Shown: positions 1 to 8,230 of the stretch, piece after piece
How the letters are laid out: each line of letters begins with the position of its first letter
Position numbering within the stretch: the stretch's first letter is position 1
NCBI RefSeq assembly: GCF_003327285.1
Contig: NZ_KZ848474.1
Coordinates: 372,001 to 436,000, forward strand
Direction of reading: 5' to 3'
DNA: 64,000 bases
DNA from: Microbacterium sorbitolivorans
GTDB taxonomy: Bacteria; Actinomycetota; Actinomycetes; Actinomycetales; Microbacteriaceae
Program-made: the position numbers and the translations under genes
The notes under the pieces: model-generated
The model's input: the letters and a program-made list of their open reading frames with translations, nothing else
What the model was told of the DNA's origin: nothing
The model's database searches: none

Positions 1-566
1 CGCGCGACGAGGTCGAGCACGTCGAGCTGGTGCGCGATGTCGAGGTAGGTCGTGGGTTCGTCGAGCAGCAACAGGTCGGTCTCCTGGGCGACGGCCATGG
101 CGATCCAGGCGCGCTGGCGCTGGCCGCCCGAGAGCTCGTCGACGTCGCGATCGGCGAGGTCGAGCATCCCCGTCGCCTCGAGGGCGGCGTCGACGGCGAT
201 CTTGTCGTCGTCGCTCCACTGCTTCCACCACGACTGATGCGGGTGCCGCCCGCGCGCGACGAGGTCGCGCACGCTGAGCCCCTCGGGCGCGATGGGCGAT
301 TGCGGCAGCAGGCCGAGGGTCTTCGCGACCTCGCGCGAGGGGCGGTCGGCGATCGACTTTCCGTCGAGCGTCACGACGCCGCCCTCGGGCTTCATGAGCC
401 GCGAGAACGCGCGCAGCGCGGTCGACTTTCCGCACGCGTTTGCGCCGACGATGACCGTGACCTTGCCGTCGGGGAACCCGACCGAGAGGTTCTCGACGAC
501 GTTGCGCTCGCCGTAGGAGAGGCGCAGACCCTCGCCGGTCAGGCGCGATTCCGGGTAGAGGCTCAC
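1..566 (-). CDS. Siderophore ABC transporter ATP-binding protein (partial)
   Basis: ATPase subunit of a ferric-siderophore importer, acting on the cytoplasmic face; the C-terminus lies beyond the window edge. Reading down from a GTG at 566, the protein shows Walker A (GANACGKST), a Q-loop (LLPQSP), the signature LSGGQRQR and Walker B with D-loop (DLLLLDEPTTYLD), the usual FepC/FhuC pattern. The GTG start overlaps the TGA of the upstream permease (GTGA), so translation is coupled. It is the last visible gene of a four-gene iron operon read from about 3.7 kb. The siderophore cannot be told from the sequence. Confidence 0.92.
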   Translation of the reverse strand, partial: MSLYPESRLTGEGLRLSYGERNVVENLSVGFPDGKVTVIVGANACGKSTALRAFSRLMKPEGGVVTLDGKSIADRPSREVAKTLGLLPQSPIAPEGLSVRDLVARGRHPHQSWWKQWSDDDKIAVDAALEATGMLDLADRDVDELSGGQRQRAWIAMAVAQETDLLLLDEPTTYLDIAHQLDVLDLVA

Positions 567-1579
567 AGGGCACCCTTTCCGCGACGCGGTCGCTGCAGGA
601 GATAGAGCAGGTAAGGGGCGCCGACGATCGCCGTCAGCACACCGACCGGCAGCTGTACGGGGAAGACGGTGCGGGCGGCGGTGTCGGCGACGAGCACGAT
701 GATCGCGCCGATGAGCCCCGACAGGATCGGCGGGATGTCGGCGACCCGTGCCGCGCGCCGCGCGACCTGGCCCGAGACGAGGGCGACGAAGCCGATCGGC
801 CCGCCCGCGCTCGTCGCGAGCGCGGCGAGCGACACCGAGCAGGCGAGCAGGGCGACGCGCACGACGGATCCGTTGATCCCCCAATTGCGGGTGAGGTCGT
901 CCTCGAAGATGAGGGCGCGGGCGCTGTGGCCCAGGATCAGCACGATCGGCACCACGATCGCGACGCCGACGATGACGGGCAGGGCGTCGGCCCAGCCGCG
1001 GGCGTTGAGGGATCCCGTGAGCCAGGCGGCCGCGCTCTGCGCGCCCGAGACGTCCATGCGGGTGAGGAGGTACTGCGTGATGCCCGTCAGCGCGGTCGAG
1101 AGCGCGATGCCGGCGAGCAGCAGCGAACGCCCTCGGAAGCCGACCCCGAACCCGAGAAGCGCGATGAGCGCCGCGGCGCCGAAGCCGCCGAGGAGGGCGG
1201 CGACGGGGATCGGGACGATGCCGATCGGGCCGCCGAGGGATCCGATCGCCATCACGCCGACGGCGGCGACCGAGGCTCCGGCCGAGACGCCGAGCACGTC
1301 GGGGCTCGCGAGCGGGTTGCGCAGCACGCCCTGGCTGAGGCCGCCGGCGATGCCGAAGGCGGCGCCGACCACGAGCGCGAGCACGACGCGCGGGAGGCGC
1401 ACCTCGCGCACCGCGTAGATGACGTTCTCTTCACCGGATCCGAAGAGCGCGCGCACGAGATCGGCGGGGGCGGTCGGGCGGTCGCCGACGCTCATCGCGA
1501 CGGTGGCGACGGCGAGGAGCACGAGCGAGGCGATAGCGATCGCCAGCGCGACGGAGGCACGGGGCTTGAGACGCATCAC
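563..1579 (-). CDS. FecCD-family siderophore permease (second subunit)
   Basis: Membrane permease of 338 residues, the normal size for FecCD/BtuC-type subunits, with a chain of hydrophobic segments from about residue 12 to the C-terminus. It carries the family pattern GLSQGVLRNPLASPDVLGVSAGAS around residues 83-106, which contacts the ATPase and lines the pore. It would form the translocation pore with the neighbouring permease. Its start overlaps the end of that gene by 4 bases (ATGA), and its own stop overlaps the ATPase start. Expression is expected to follow the iron box at 3719. It is FepG-like in order and size. Confidence 0.93.
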   Translation of the reverse strand: MMRLKPRASVALAIAIASLVLLAVATVAMSVGDRPTAPADLVRALFGSGEENVIYAVREVRLPRVVLALVVGAAFGIAGGLSQGVLRNPLASPDVLGVSAGASVAAVGVMAIGSLGGPIGIVPIPVAALLGGFGAAALIALLGFGVGFRGRSLLLAGIALSTALTGITQYLLTRMDVSGAQSAAAWLTGSLNARGWADALPVIVGVAIVVPIVLILGHSARALIFEDDLTRNWGINGSVVRVALLACSVSLAALATSAGGPIGFVALVSGQVARRAARVADIPPILSGLIGAIIVLVADTAARTVFPVQLPVGVLTAIVGAPYLLYLLQRPRRGKGAL

Positions 1580-2592
1580 GACCCCTTCTTCGTGCGCATG
1601 CGGCGGGTGAGCCAGATGAACACGGGCGTTCCAATGACGGCGGTCACGACGCCGACCTGCAGCTCGGCGGGGCGCACGACGACGCGGCCGATGATGTCGG
1701 CGACCGTCAGCAGCAGGGGGCCGAGCAGGGCCGAGAGGGCGAGCGTGCGCCGCACGTCGTTGCCGACGATGGCGCGGGCCGCGTGGGGAATGATGAGGCC
1801 GATGAAGCCGATGGGTCCGGCGAGCGAGACGGCCATTCCGGACAGCAGCACGACCGCGAGGCCGGCGAGCACGCGGGTGCGGCCGACCTTCACGCCGAGG
1901 GCGCTGGCGGTGTCGTCGCCGAGGGCGAGGGCGCCGAGGGATCCGGAAATCGCGATCGCGAGCACCGCGCCCGCGAGCGCGACCCCGGCGCCGATCGCGA
2001 GGAGCTGCGGATCCGGGAGCCCGAGGGACCCGACCTGCCAGAAGCGATACTGGTCCATCGACTCGGCATCGAGCAGCACGATCGCCGAGACGACGGCGCC
2101 GAGGCAGGCGGTGATCGCCATGCCCGCGAGCGTCATGCTGACGGGGCTCAGCCCCTCGGGGCTGCGCGAGGCGAAGGCGAAGACGACGAGGGTCGCGAGG
2201 GCGGCGCCCACGACCGCGAGGGCCATGCGGCCCGCTCCCCCGCCGATCCCGAGGAACGCGCTTCCGGCGACGATCGACACGGCGGCGCCCGACGAGATAC
2301 CGAGCAGCCCCGGATCCGCGAGCGGGTTGCGCGTCACGGCCTGCGCGAGCACGCCGGCCGCCCCGAGGGCGGCGCCGACGAGGATCCCGAGCAGAGTGCG
2401 TGGGAAGCGCATCTGCCAGATCACGGCGCTCGCGACGGGGTCGGATCCGGTGAGCCCATTCCAGATGTCGGCGAGCGAGAGCGCGCGGGCGCCGATCGCG
2501 AGGCTCAGCGCCGCGGACGCGACAAGGAGCGTCGCCGTCGCCACGAAGACGATCGGCGTGCGCCCCCTGCGGGTCGTACGGGTCTGGGTCAC
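1576..2592 (-). CDS. FecCD-family siderophore permease (first subunit)
   Basis: Integral membrane permease of 338 residues and partner of the downstream FecCD protein. It has many transmembrane segments and the conserved AGVLAQAVTRNPLADPGLLG stretch near residues 79-98. The motif PHAARAIVGNDVRR near residue 270 matches the coupling-helix region contacting the ATPase. It starts 3 bp after the binding-protein stop, so the four genes form a tight operon. It is FepD-like by order; the substrate is inferred only from family and the iron box. Confidence 0.93.
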   Translation of the reverse strand: MTQTRTTRRGRTPIVFVATATLLVASAALSLAIGARALSLADIWNGLTGSDPVASAVIWQMRFPRTLLGILVGAALGAAGVLAQAVTRNPLADPGLLGISSGAAVSIVAGSAFLGIGGGAGRMALAVVGAALATLVVFAFASRSPEGLSPVSMTLAGMAITACLGAVVSAIVLLDAESMDQYRFWQVGSLGLPDPQLLAIGAGVALAGAVLAIAISGSLGALALGDDTASALGVKVGRTRVLAGLAVVLLSGMAVSLAGPIGFIGLIIPHAARAIVGNDVRRTLALSALLGPLLLTVADIIGRVVVRPAELQVGVVTAVIGTPVFIWLTRRMRTKKGS

Positions 2593-2595
2593 GCG

Positions 2596-3687
2596 TTACT
2601 TGGCCGCTGCGGCGAAGTCGTCGAGCTGGTCGAGAACGAGGTCGGCGCCGAGCGTGCCGAGGCCGAGGTACCAGATGTCGTCGTTGATCTCCTCGACGAC
2701 GCCGCCGTTCTTGACGGCGGGAATCTCGCCCCAGAGGGGTCCGTCGACGACGGCGGCCTGGTCGGTCGAATCAGCCTCGCCGTAGGTGCCCCAGAAGAGC
2801 CAGTCTCCGGCGGCGAGGGTGACCTCTTCGGGCGAGATCTCGGCGGCGAGCTCGTCGATGTCTTCCATCTCGGGGCGCTTCAGGCCGGCGTCCTGCAGGA
2901 TCACGCCGATGAACGAGTCGTTGCCGTAGAGGCGGATTCGGCCGGCCATGAAGCGCAGCATCGAGATGCTGGGCGACTCGCCGCCGTTGGCCTCGACGAC
3001 GTCCTCGCCGACCTGGGCGACGTGGGCGTCGTAGTCGGCCATGATCTCGGCGGCCTTCTCCTCCTCGCCGACGGCGGCGGCGAAGAGCGTGAAGTTTTCC
3101 TTCCAGGTCACGCCGGGGCGCACGGCGAGAACCGTGGGGGCGATGTCCTGCAGCTTGGCCTTGAGGCCGTCGTCGTCGATGCGCAGCGAGGTGCCGATGA
3201 TGAGGTCGGGCTCGAGGTTCTTCAGCTGCTCGAGGTCGAGCGACTCGTAGGCGCCGAGGTCGACGGCGTCGCCCGTGTCGAGGTAGTCGGGCATGGCCGT
3301 CATCGACTCGGAGTGCGCGTAGGCGATCGGCTCGATGCCGAGGGCGATCATGTTGTCGAGCTCGCCGGTGTCGAGCACGACGACGCGCTCGGGCTTCGCG
3401 GGGATCTCGGTCTCGCCGACCGTCTCGTTCTCGGTGATGTTGGTGACCGTGCGGGGGAACTCGCCGGGCGCGGCGTCGGTGCCGAGCTCACTCGTCAGGG
3501 CGCGAACGTTCTGGAAGCCTTCCTGGCCCGTCGCGATGCCCGACTTGTTGTCGCCGGCCCCGCCGCCACCTGCGGCCTGCTCCTGGCCGCCCTTGTCGGC
3601 GGTTTCGTTGCCGGTGCTCGTGCAGCCGGAGAGGACGAGCGCCGCGACGACGGCGAGGGATGCGAGGGCGAGAGGAGCGCGGCGCAT
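2596..3687 (-). CDS. Iron-siderophore substrate-binding lipoprotein
   Basis: Extracytoplasmic receptor of a siderophore importer, 363 residues. The N-terminus MRRAPLALASLAVVAALVLS is followed by the lipobox LSGC with the lipidated Cys at 22, then a Gly/Ala-rich linker. The mature part is a FepB/FhuD-type periplasmic-binding fold with the typical PERVVVLDTGELDNMIALGI segment near residue 103. It is the first gene of the importer operon, and the region just upstream carries a DtxR-like iron box, so derepression under iron starvation is expected. An extra ~40-residue acidic segment between linker and fold is less conserved in the family. Confidence 0.93.
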   Translation of the reverse strand: MRRAPLALASLAVVAALVLSGCTSTGNETADKGGQEQAAGGGGAGDNKSGIATGQEGFQNVRALTSELGTDAAPGEFPRTVTNITENETVGETEIPAKPERVVVLDTGELDNMIALGIEPIAYAHSESMTAMPDYLDTGDAVDLGAYESLDLEQLKNLEPDLIIGTSLRIDDDGLKAKLQDIAPTVLAVRPGVTWKENFTLFAAAVGEEEKAAEIMADYDAHVAQVGEDVVEANGGESPSISMLRFMAGRIRLYGNDSFIGVILQDAGLKRPEMEDIDELAAEISPEEVTLAAGDWLFWGTYGEADSTDQAAVVDGPLWGEIPAVKNGGVVEEINDDIWYLGLGTLGADLVLDQLDDFAAAAK

Positions 3688-3718
3688 GGCGGGGTCTTTC
3701 GTTCGAGGGAGGGTCGAC

Positions 3719-3737
3719 TTAGGTAAGCCTGACCTCT
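3719..3737. promoter_or_regulatory. DtxR/IdeR-type iron box
   Basis: The stretch TTAGGTAAGCCTGACCT, a near-palindrome, lies about 32 bp upstream of the binding-protein ATG. It matches the actinobacterial DtxR/IdeR consensus TTAGGTTAGCCTAACCTAA at 15 of 19 positions by eye. In this family Fe(II)-loaded repressor blocks transcription, so the siderophore operon would be iron-repressed. Position and match are seen; regulator identity is inferred. Confidence 0.82.
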
Positions 3738-3796
3738 GTCGACTTTACGCGTGTTTCGAGCCGTTTGATGAACGAAGGCTGTGACGTGCCGGATGC

Positions 3797-4387
3797 TCAG
3801 TGCGTCAGGTCGAGCCCGAACGCCCGCGCCCCCGGATCCGCGTCGAGCTCCACGAAGCCGAGCCGCGGGTAGAACGCGACCGCACCGGCATTGTCCGACG
3901 ACGCGACGGCGTGCAGGCCGCGCACGCCCCTCGCCGCGAGCGCGTCGGCGAGGCGGGCGATGAGCATCCGCCCCATGCCTTTCCCCTGCGTCTCGGGCAG
4001 CAAATCGATGTGCAGGTGGGCGGGGTACACGTTCGCGAACGCCGACCCCGCCCTGCGCGCGTCGGCGACGGCGACGAGCTCCCGCTGTCGCGGGTTCGCG
4101 GATCCGGAGTACGTCGCGCGGCGCGACGGCCACCAGGTGCGCGCGAACCACGCGTCGAAGGCGTCGGTGTCGTCCGTGCCGATGATGTATCCGACCGCAC
4201 GACCGGCGTCGTTCTCGGCGACGAAGGCGAGATCGGGATGCCGATCGAGGTACGGCAACAGGTAGATCTCGGCCCACAACAGGTCGTCGTCGAGCATGCC
4301 CGTGGCATCTCCGCCGACATCCGCGGTGCGCACACACACCTCGACGAGGTGCTCGAGGTCGCGCGGTTCGTACCCCCTGATGTTCAC
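3797..4387 (-). CDS. GNAT family N-acetyltransferase
   Basis: Predicted acetyl-CoA-dependent N-acetyltransferase, about 196 residues from a GTG at 4387. A longer frame reaches 4480 but would run into the divergent FUSC gene starting at 4453, and the conserved fold only begins with VNIRGYEPRDLEHLVEV. The acetyl-CoA pyrophosphate loop is the ETQGKGMGRMLIARL stretch, followed by the SSDNAGAVAFYPRLGFVE segment that closes GNAT domains. The substrate is unknown. It sits alone between the iron operon and the exporter. Confidence 0.85.
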   Translation of the reverse strand: MNIRGYEPRDLEHLVEVCVRTADVGGDATGMLDDDLLWAEIYLLPYLDRHPDLAFVAENDAGRAVGYIIGTDDTDAFDAWFARTWWPSRRATYSGSANPRQRELVAVADARRAGSAFANVYPAHLHIDLLPETQGKGMGRMLIARLADALAARGVRGLHAVASSDNAGAVAFYPRLGFVELDADPGARAFGLDLTH

Positions 4388-4452
4388 GAGGCCAGGGTAT
4401 CGCCGCACCGCCCACGTACTGCGGATGGAGGCGTCACTAAACTGGATCCAGA

Positions 4453-6711
4453 ATGCACACGCCGACTCCCCGCCCCGCACGCCTCGCCACGGGAGAGTGG
4501 CTGGACCGCTTCCTCGCGTCGGATCCGGGCCTCACCCGCCTGCGGACGGCGACCCAGGCGGTGATCTCGGTCGGGCTCGCGCTGCTCGCCGAGTGGATCT
4601 ACGTGCAGACCGCGCACCCGTTGACCGTCCCGGCGCCGACGCCCGGCGCCGAGACAATCAACCGCGCGGCGGGCGTCATGATGCTCATGGCCGGCGCGAT
4701 GGTCGGCATGATCTCGACCTTCATCGGGCCGATGTACGCGACCGCGAGGCAGGGCATCGGCGCGCTCCTGGTGCTGCCGGCTTCGCTCTTCGCGGGCATC
4801 GTGATCGGCCTCGGGCTCGCGCCCTACGGCACGATCGGTCTCATCGCGATGGTGCTGGTGCTCGGATCAACGGGCTTCCTGCGCCGCTTCGGCGCGAACG
4901 GGTTCACGATCGGGCAGGGCCTGTTCATGGGCGACTTCCTCGGCATGTTCCTGGGGCGCCTCACGGATCTCTCGGGCCTCGGCTGGATCGCGGGCGCGCT
5001 CGCGATCGGCGCTGCGGCGGCAATCTTCAGCTACGTGACGCTGTTCCTGCCCAGCCGGGCGACGGCGGTGCAGCGGCTGCGCCGATCCTTCCTCCGCCGG
5101 GCCGACGTCGTCGCGGCGACGACGGTCGACCTGCTCGATCACCCGGGCTCGGAGGCGCTCCGCAAGCAGCAGGTGAACCAACTGATCCGCCTCAATGAGA
5201 CGGCGCTCATGATTGACGCGCAGCTCGCCGAGTCGCCGCGCCTGCCGGTCGGGACGACGGCGCGCGAGCTGCACCGGCTCGTGTTCACGGCCGAGCTCTC
5301 GCTCGCGAACGCGGCGCGCTTCGCCCGCGCGATGACGCGGCTCGACGTCCCGGCCGAGGCGCTCGCGCTGGCGCGGGATCCGTTCCTCGCGATCGCCCGC
5401 CGCGACGCGGCCGGCGTCGAAAAGGCGGGCGAGCGGCTCGCCGAATGGATCCACGCGTCGAGCATCGAGGGCGACGCGCGGGTCGTCCTGCACCGCTTCG
5501 TGACGAGCGTGAGCGACTTCGCCCGCGTGATTCACGTACTGAAGAACCAGCGCTTCGAGCACTCGGCGCGGCCGGTCACGGAGGAGTTCCTGCCGGCCGT
5601 GACGCTGGCGGGCGGTTGGCTGCCCGGCTCGTCGAAGGTCAGCGCGACGGCATCGGAGGAGGGCTCGCATCGGGGACTTCACCCGTCGGTGCGGCTCGGG
5701 ATCCAGATGACGGTCGCGGGCGTCGTCGCGATCCTGGTGGGCGCGATCGTGTCGCAGGAACGCTTCTACTGGGCGGTGATCGCGGCGTTCGTGACATTCA
5801 TGGGCGCGAACAACGCGGCCGAGCACGTGCGTAAGGGCGTCTTCCGCGTGATCGGAACGGTCATTGGCGTCGTGCTGGGCGCGGTGCTGGCGCACCTCGT
5901 GGGCCAGAGGCCGTACGTGGCGATCGCGGTGATCCTCGTGACGTTGTTCGTGGGCATGTACATGATGCGGATCAGCTACGCGTTCTTCACGGCGGCGCTC
6001 ACGATCCTCATCGCCCAGCTCTACGTACAGCTCGACGAGTACTCGGAGCAGCTGCTGGGGCTGCGGCTCTTCGAGACGGTCGTGGGCGCGGGCGCGGCGG
6101 TGCTGACGGTGATCTTCGTGCTGCCGTTGCGCACGGGGCGGGTCGTGAGGGTCGCGACGCGCGAGGTCGTCGAGGCGCTGTCGAAGCTCGTGGGCCCGGC
6201 AATCCTTCGTATACGCGATTCGGCATACGAGGTTCCGCTGGGCGCGGCGGCGCGCGATCTCGATGCGAGCTTTCAGGCGCTGGCGGCGGCGACCGAGCCG
6301 AAGCGGGCGATGCTGCGGGTTCCCGGATCCCTCGGCGGGGTCGAACAGCAGTGGTGGTACGCTGCCAACGCGGCGCACTCGTACGCCCGAGACCTGCTCG
6401 TCGACAGCGCGCACCTCGAGGTGATCGATGGGTCGGGCGGCGACGATGTCGGCGAGGCGGGGCAGGTGCTCATCGCCTCGATGAACGAGCTGAGGCGCGG
6501 GCTCGGCGAACATGCCACGAAGCGCATATACACGCGCTCGGCCTCGCTTTTCGAGCACATCGCCACGGACCTCGACGACGCTGGAAGGCTCACCCCTCGC
6601 CAGCTCACGCTGCGCGACCTGCAGCTAATCGACGGATCGCTCGCGGTGCTCGCGACGGCCGCGGGGCTCGAGGTGCGGGCCCTCGATACCCCGGCGGATC
6701 CGGCGGTTTAG
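4453..6711 (+). CDS. FUSC family inner-membrane protein (aromatic/fusaric acid efflux type)
   Basis: Membrane protein of 752 residues with the FUSC/ArAE layout: a transmembrane bundle at about residues 25-195, a soluble helical region at about 200-390, a second transmembrane bundle at about 410-560 and a C-terminal cytoplasmic helical region. The second bundle has the typical RFYWAVIAAFVTFMGANNAAEHVRKGVFRVIGT stretch. Characterised relatives export aromatic carboxylic acids or fusaric acid; the substrate here is unknown. No adaptor or outer-membrane partner lies nearby, as expected in a Gram-positive. Its TAG stop overlaps the stop of the convergent enolase pseudogene. Confidence 0.9.
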   Translation: MHTPTPRPARLATGEWLDRFLASDPGLTRLRTATQAVISVGLALLAEWIYVQTAHPLTVPAPTPGAETINRAAGVMMLMAGAMVGMISTFIGPMYATARQGIGALLVLPASLFAGIVIGLGLAPYGTIGLIAMVLVLGSTGFLRRFGANGFTIGQGLFMGDFLGMFLGRLTDLSGLGWIAGALAIGAAAAIFSYVTLFLPSRATAVQRLRRSFLRRADVVAATTVDLLDHPGSEALRKQQVNQLIRLNETALMIDAQLAESPRLPVGTTARELHRLVFTAELSLANAARFARAMTRLDVPAEALALARDPFLAIARRDAAGVEKAGERLAEWIHASSIEGDARVVLHRFVTSVSDFARVIHVLKNQRFEHSARPVTEEFLPAVTLAGGWLPGSSKVSATASEEGSHRGLHPSVRLGIQMTVAGVVAILVGAIVSQERFYWAVIAAFVTFMGANNAAEHVRKGVFRVIGTVIGVVLGAVLAHLVGQRPYVAIAVILVTLFVGMYMMRISYAFFTAALTILIAQLYVQLDEYSEQLLGLRLFETVVGAGAAVLTVIFVLPLRTGRVVRVATREVVEALSKLVGPAILRIRDSAYEVPLGAAARDLDASFQALAAATEPKRAMLRVPGSLGGVEQQWWYAANAAHSYARDLLVDSAHLEVIDGSGGDDVGEAGQVLIASMNELRRGLGEHATKRIYTRSASLFEHIATDLDDAGRLTPRQLTLRDLQLIDGSLAVLATAAGLEVRALDTPADPAV

Positions 6712-7290
6712 TCGACGCCGCCGGCGGTCAGCAGCGCGAGGAACTCGTGCGGGCTGTAGAGGCTCTCGCCGGTCGCGAGCGGAACGCGCAGCTGCTCGCG
6801 GAGGTGGCGCCAGGAGGGGATGTGCTCGGGGCGGATCGGCTCCTCGAAGAACATTGGCTGGTAGGGAGCGAGGGCGTTGCCGAGCTCGATCGCGCGATAC
6901 GGCTCGAATAATTGGGCGTGTGCGTCGAAGGCGAAGTCCCAACGCGGTTCCGCCGCGGCGCGCACCTCGCCGAAGTAGTCCGCGGTCTCGGTGACGACGA
7001 GGCCCCAGCGCTGGGCGTGGATGTCGCCGCGCCAGGGGCTGAGCTTAAAGGAGGTGAGGCCGTAGAGCTCGTTGAGCTCGGCGGTGCGGTCGCGCGCGAC
7101 GTCGGCGTCGGGGGGCGGTGTAGAGACCGCAGTAGACGGGCACGCGGTCTCGGACGCGGCCGCCGAGGAGCTGATAGACGGGGACGTTCAGGGCGATGGC
7201 CGAGATGTCCCAGAGGGCGTGATCGATGGCCGAGAGGGCGGCGAGCCCAATGGCGCACTGCGGGAAGCGGGCGAGGCGGGTGATCTTCAT
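6708..7290 (-). pseudogene. Broken mandelate racemase/muconate lactonizing (enolase superfamily) enzyme
   Basis: Remains of a sugar-acid dehydratase of the enolase superfamily. The frame begins MKITRL, like intact members, but then jumps straight to the mid-capping segment [18 protein letters not shown], so some 80 residues are deleted. A frameshift near 7125 separates the part ending [17 protein letters not shown] from the part containing FAFDAHAQLF and MFFEEPIRPE, and the barrel is cut after LATGESLYSPHEFLALLTAGG. The metal-binding Asp/Glu region is therefore only partly present. Its start overlaps the upstream DapA-like pseudogene (ATGA), so the two were an operon. It is certainly non-functional. 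Confidence 0.8.
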
Positions 7291-7664
7291 CGCGCGGATC
7301 CCGTCTCGAGGTCGTAATCGCGGGCCCAGTCGTCAAGGATGGCGCGGACACGCTCGGCGGCCGGGCGGACACGGGCGAGCTCGGCGGGCGCACGTCGCTC
7401 TCGATGACACCGAGCTGGGCGAGGGCCTCCTTGACGATGCTGACGTTGTCGGCGCTGGCGTCGGGCGCGGGTGTGCTCGCCGCAGGCCTCCATGACGGCG
7501 CGGCGCTCCTCGGCGGTGAGGGCATAGAACTCGACGGTGTTTCCGTTGGGCGTGAGCGTCGTTACCCCCGCGTCGAGGATCCTGTCGAGGATGATCCGGT
7601 ATGCGTCGTCGTCGACGCGCCCTTCGCTGAACGGCGTGGTGGGGATCGCGACGATCCCCTCCAC
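7287..7664 (-). pseudogene. Broken dihydrodipicolinate synthase family gene
   Basis: Fragmented member of the DapA/KdgD aldolase family. The N-terminus reads GIVAIPTTPFSEGRVDDDA, then ILDAGVTTLTPNGNTVEFYALTAEER, the normal first strand and GxxGE-like turn. A frameshift and a deletion of roughly 170 codons follow, and the text resumes with a C-terminal piece (SIVKEALAQLGVIES, then [10 protein letters not shown]). The catalytic Tyr and Schiff-base Lys regions are gone. The neighbouring enolase pseudogene suggests an old galactarate/glucarate-type catabolic operon; that pathway is inference. Confidence 0.78.
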
Positions 7665-7665
7665 T

Positions 7666-7822
7666 CATCGTGCTCCTTCAGTCGTGTGACGACGTGGTCG
7701 GTGAATGAACGAATGTGGTTCTCGTCGAGCTCGCGGGCGCGCTCGGCGTCGCCGCTCTCGATCGCGTCGAGGATCGCCTCGTGTTCGTGGGCCTCGTGGA
7801 TCCAGGTGATGCCGTAGCGCCC
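7666..7822 (-). pseudogene. C-terminal remnant of a GntR/FCD-type transcription regulator
   Basis: One reading frame on the minus strand gives WIHEAHEHEAILDAIESGDA and then ERARELDENHIRSFTDHV, the last two helices of an FCD ligand-binding domain. Nothing upstream of it survives: the IS481 fragment starts within about 10 bp. The fragment runs directly into the start of the DapA-like pseudogene, the normal place for the regulator of such an operon. Confidence 0.62.
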
Positions 7823-8105
7823 GCAAGTGATATGCGATGCGATGCGGGTCCCACCGGCGGGTGAAACGTAACGCGATGATGCGACGCTCCGTACGCCTCG
7901 GCAACCGATTCGGACAGGAGATGGGCCGGGAGCTGCGGTCCGTCAACGGCAACCCTGCCCGGTACCGATCGACCCACCGCTTCGCCGTCGCGGGCGAGCA
8001 CTGACACCGCTCGGCCGCGCGGCGAAGCGACCATCCATCCCGAGTTATCAACAGGGCAAGGCGTCGTCGCCCCTCAGCAGTCAACGGAGCATTAGCGTGA
8101 GTCAT
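7823..8105 (-). pseudogene. 5' fragment of an IS481-family transposase
   Basis: From ATG at 8105 the frame reads MTHANAPLTAEGRRRLALLI, the usual opening of actinobacterial IS481 transposases, then a helix-turn-helix (SLRRAAERCQCSPATAKRWVDRYR) and DRSSRP. It ends at about 94 residues after RRWDPHRIAYHL, where the FCD remnant begins. The whole DDE catalytic domain is missing, so the element is dead. The break marks a deletion after insertion into the regulator gene. Confidence 0.82.
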
Positions 8106-8163
8106 GAAGACCTCCGGTTTAGAAATGTGAGTGTGGTAACCCACATCCTGGCCGGAGGTCTTC
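8106..8163. mobile_element. IS481 left end with 12-bp inverted repeat
   Basis: GAAGACCTCCGG at 8106-8117 and its exact complement at 8152-8163 flank an inner imperfect palindrome around GTGTGGTAACCCACAT. The structure abuts the transposase ATG, so the hairpin could lie in the transposase leader. I read it as the surviving terminus of the element. No target duplication can be shown because the other end is lost. Confidence 0.55.
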
Positions 8164-8230
8164 GCTATGTCACGCGTTCACAACCTGTCGGGGAAATACA
8201 ACTAGATGACCTTTCGGCCCTGCGGATTGC

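Noticed and set aside
926-2785. Long open frame of 619 codons on the plus strand, opposite the permease genes
   Set aside because: It is the antisense shadow of two FecCD permeases with clear family motifs; its own translation is low-complexity Arg/Asp/Glu-rich text, as GC-rich codon bias gives.
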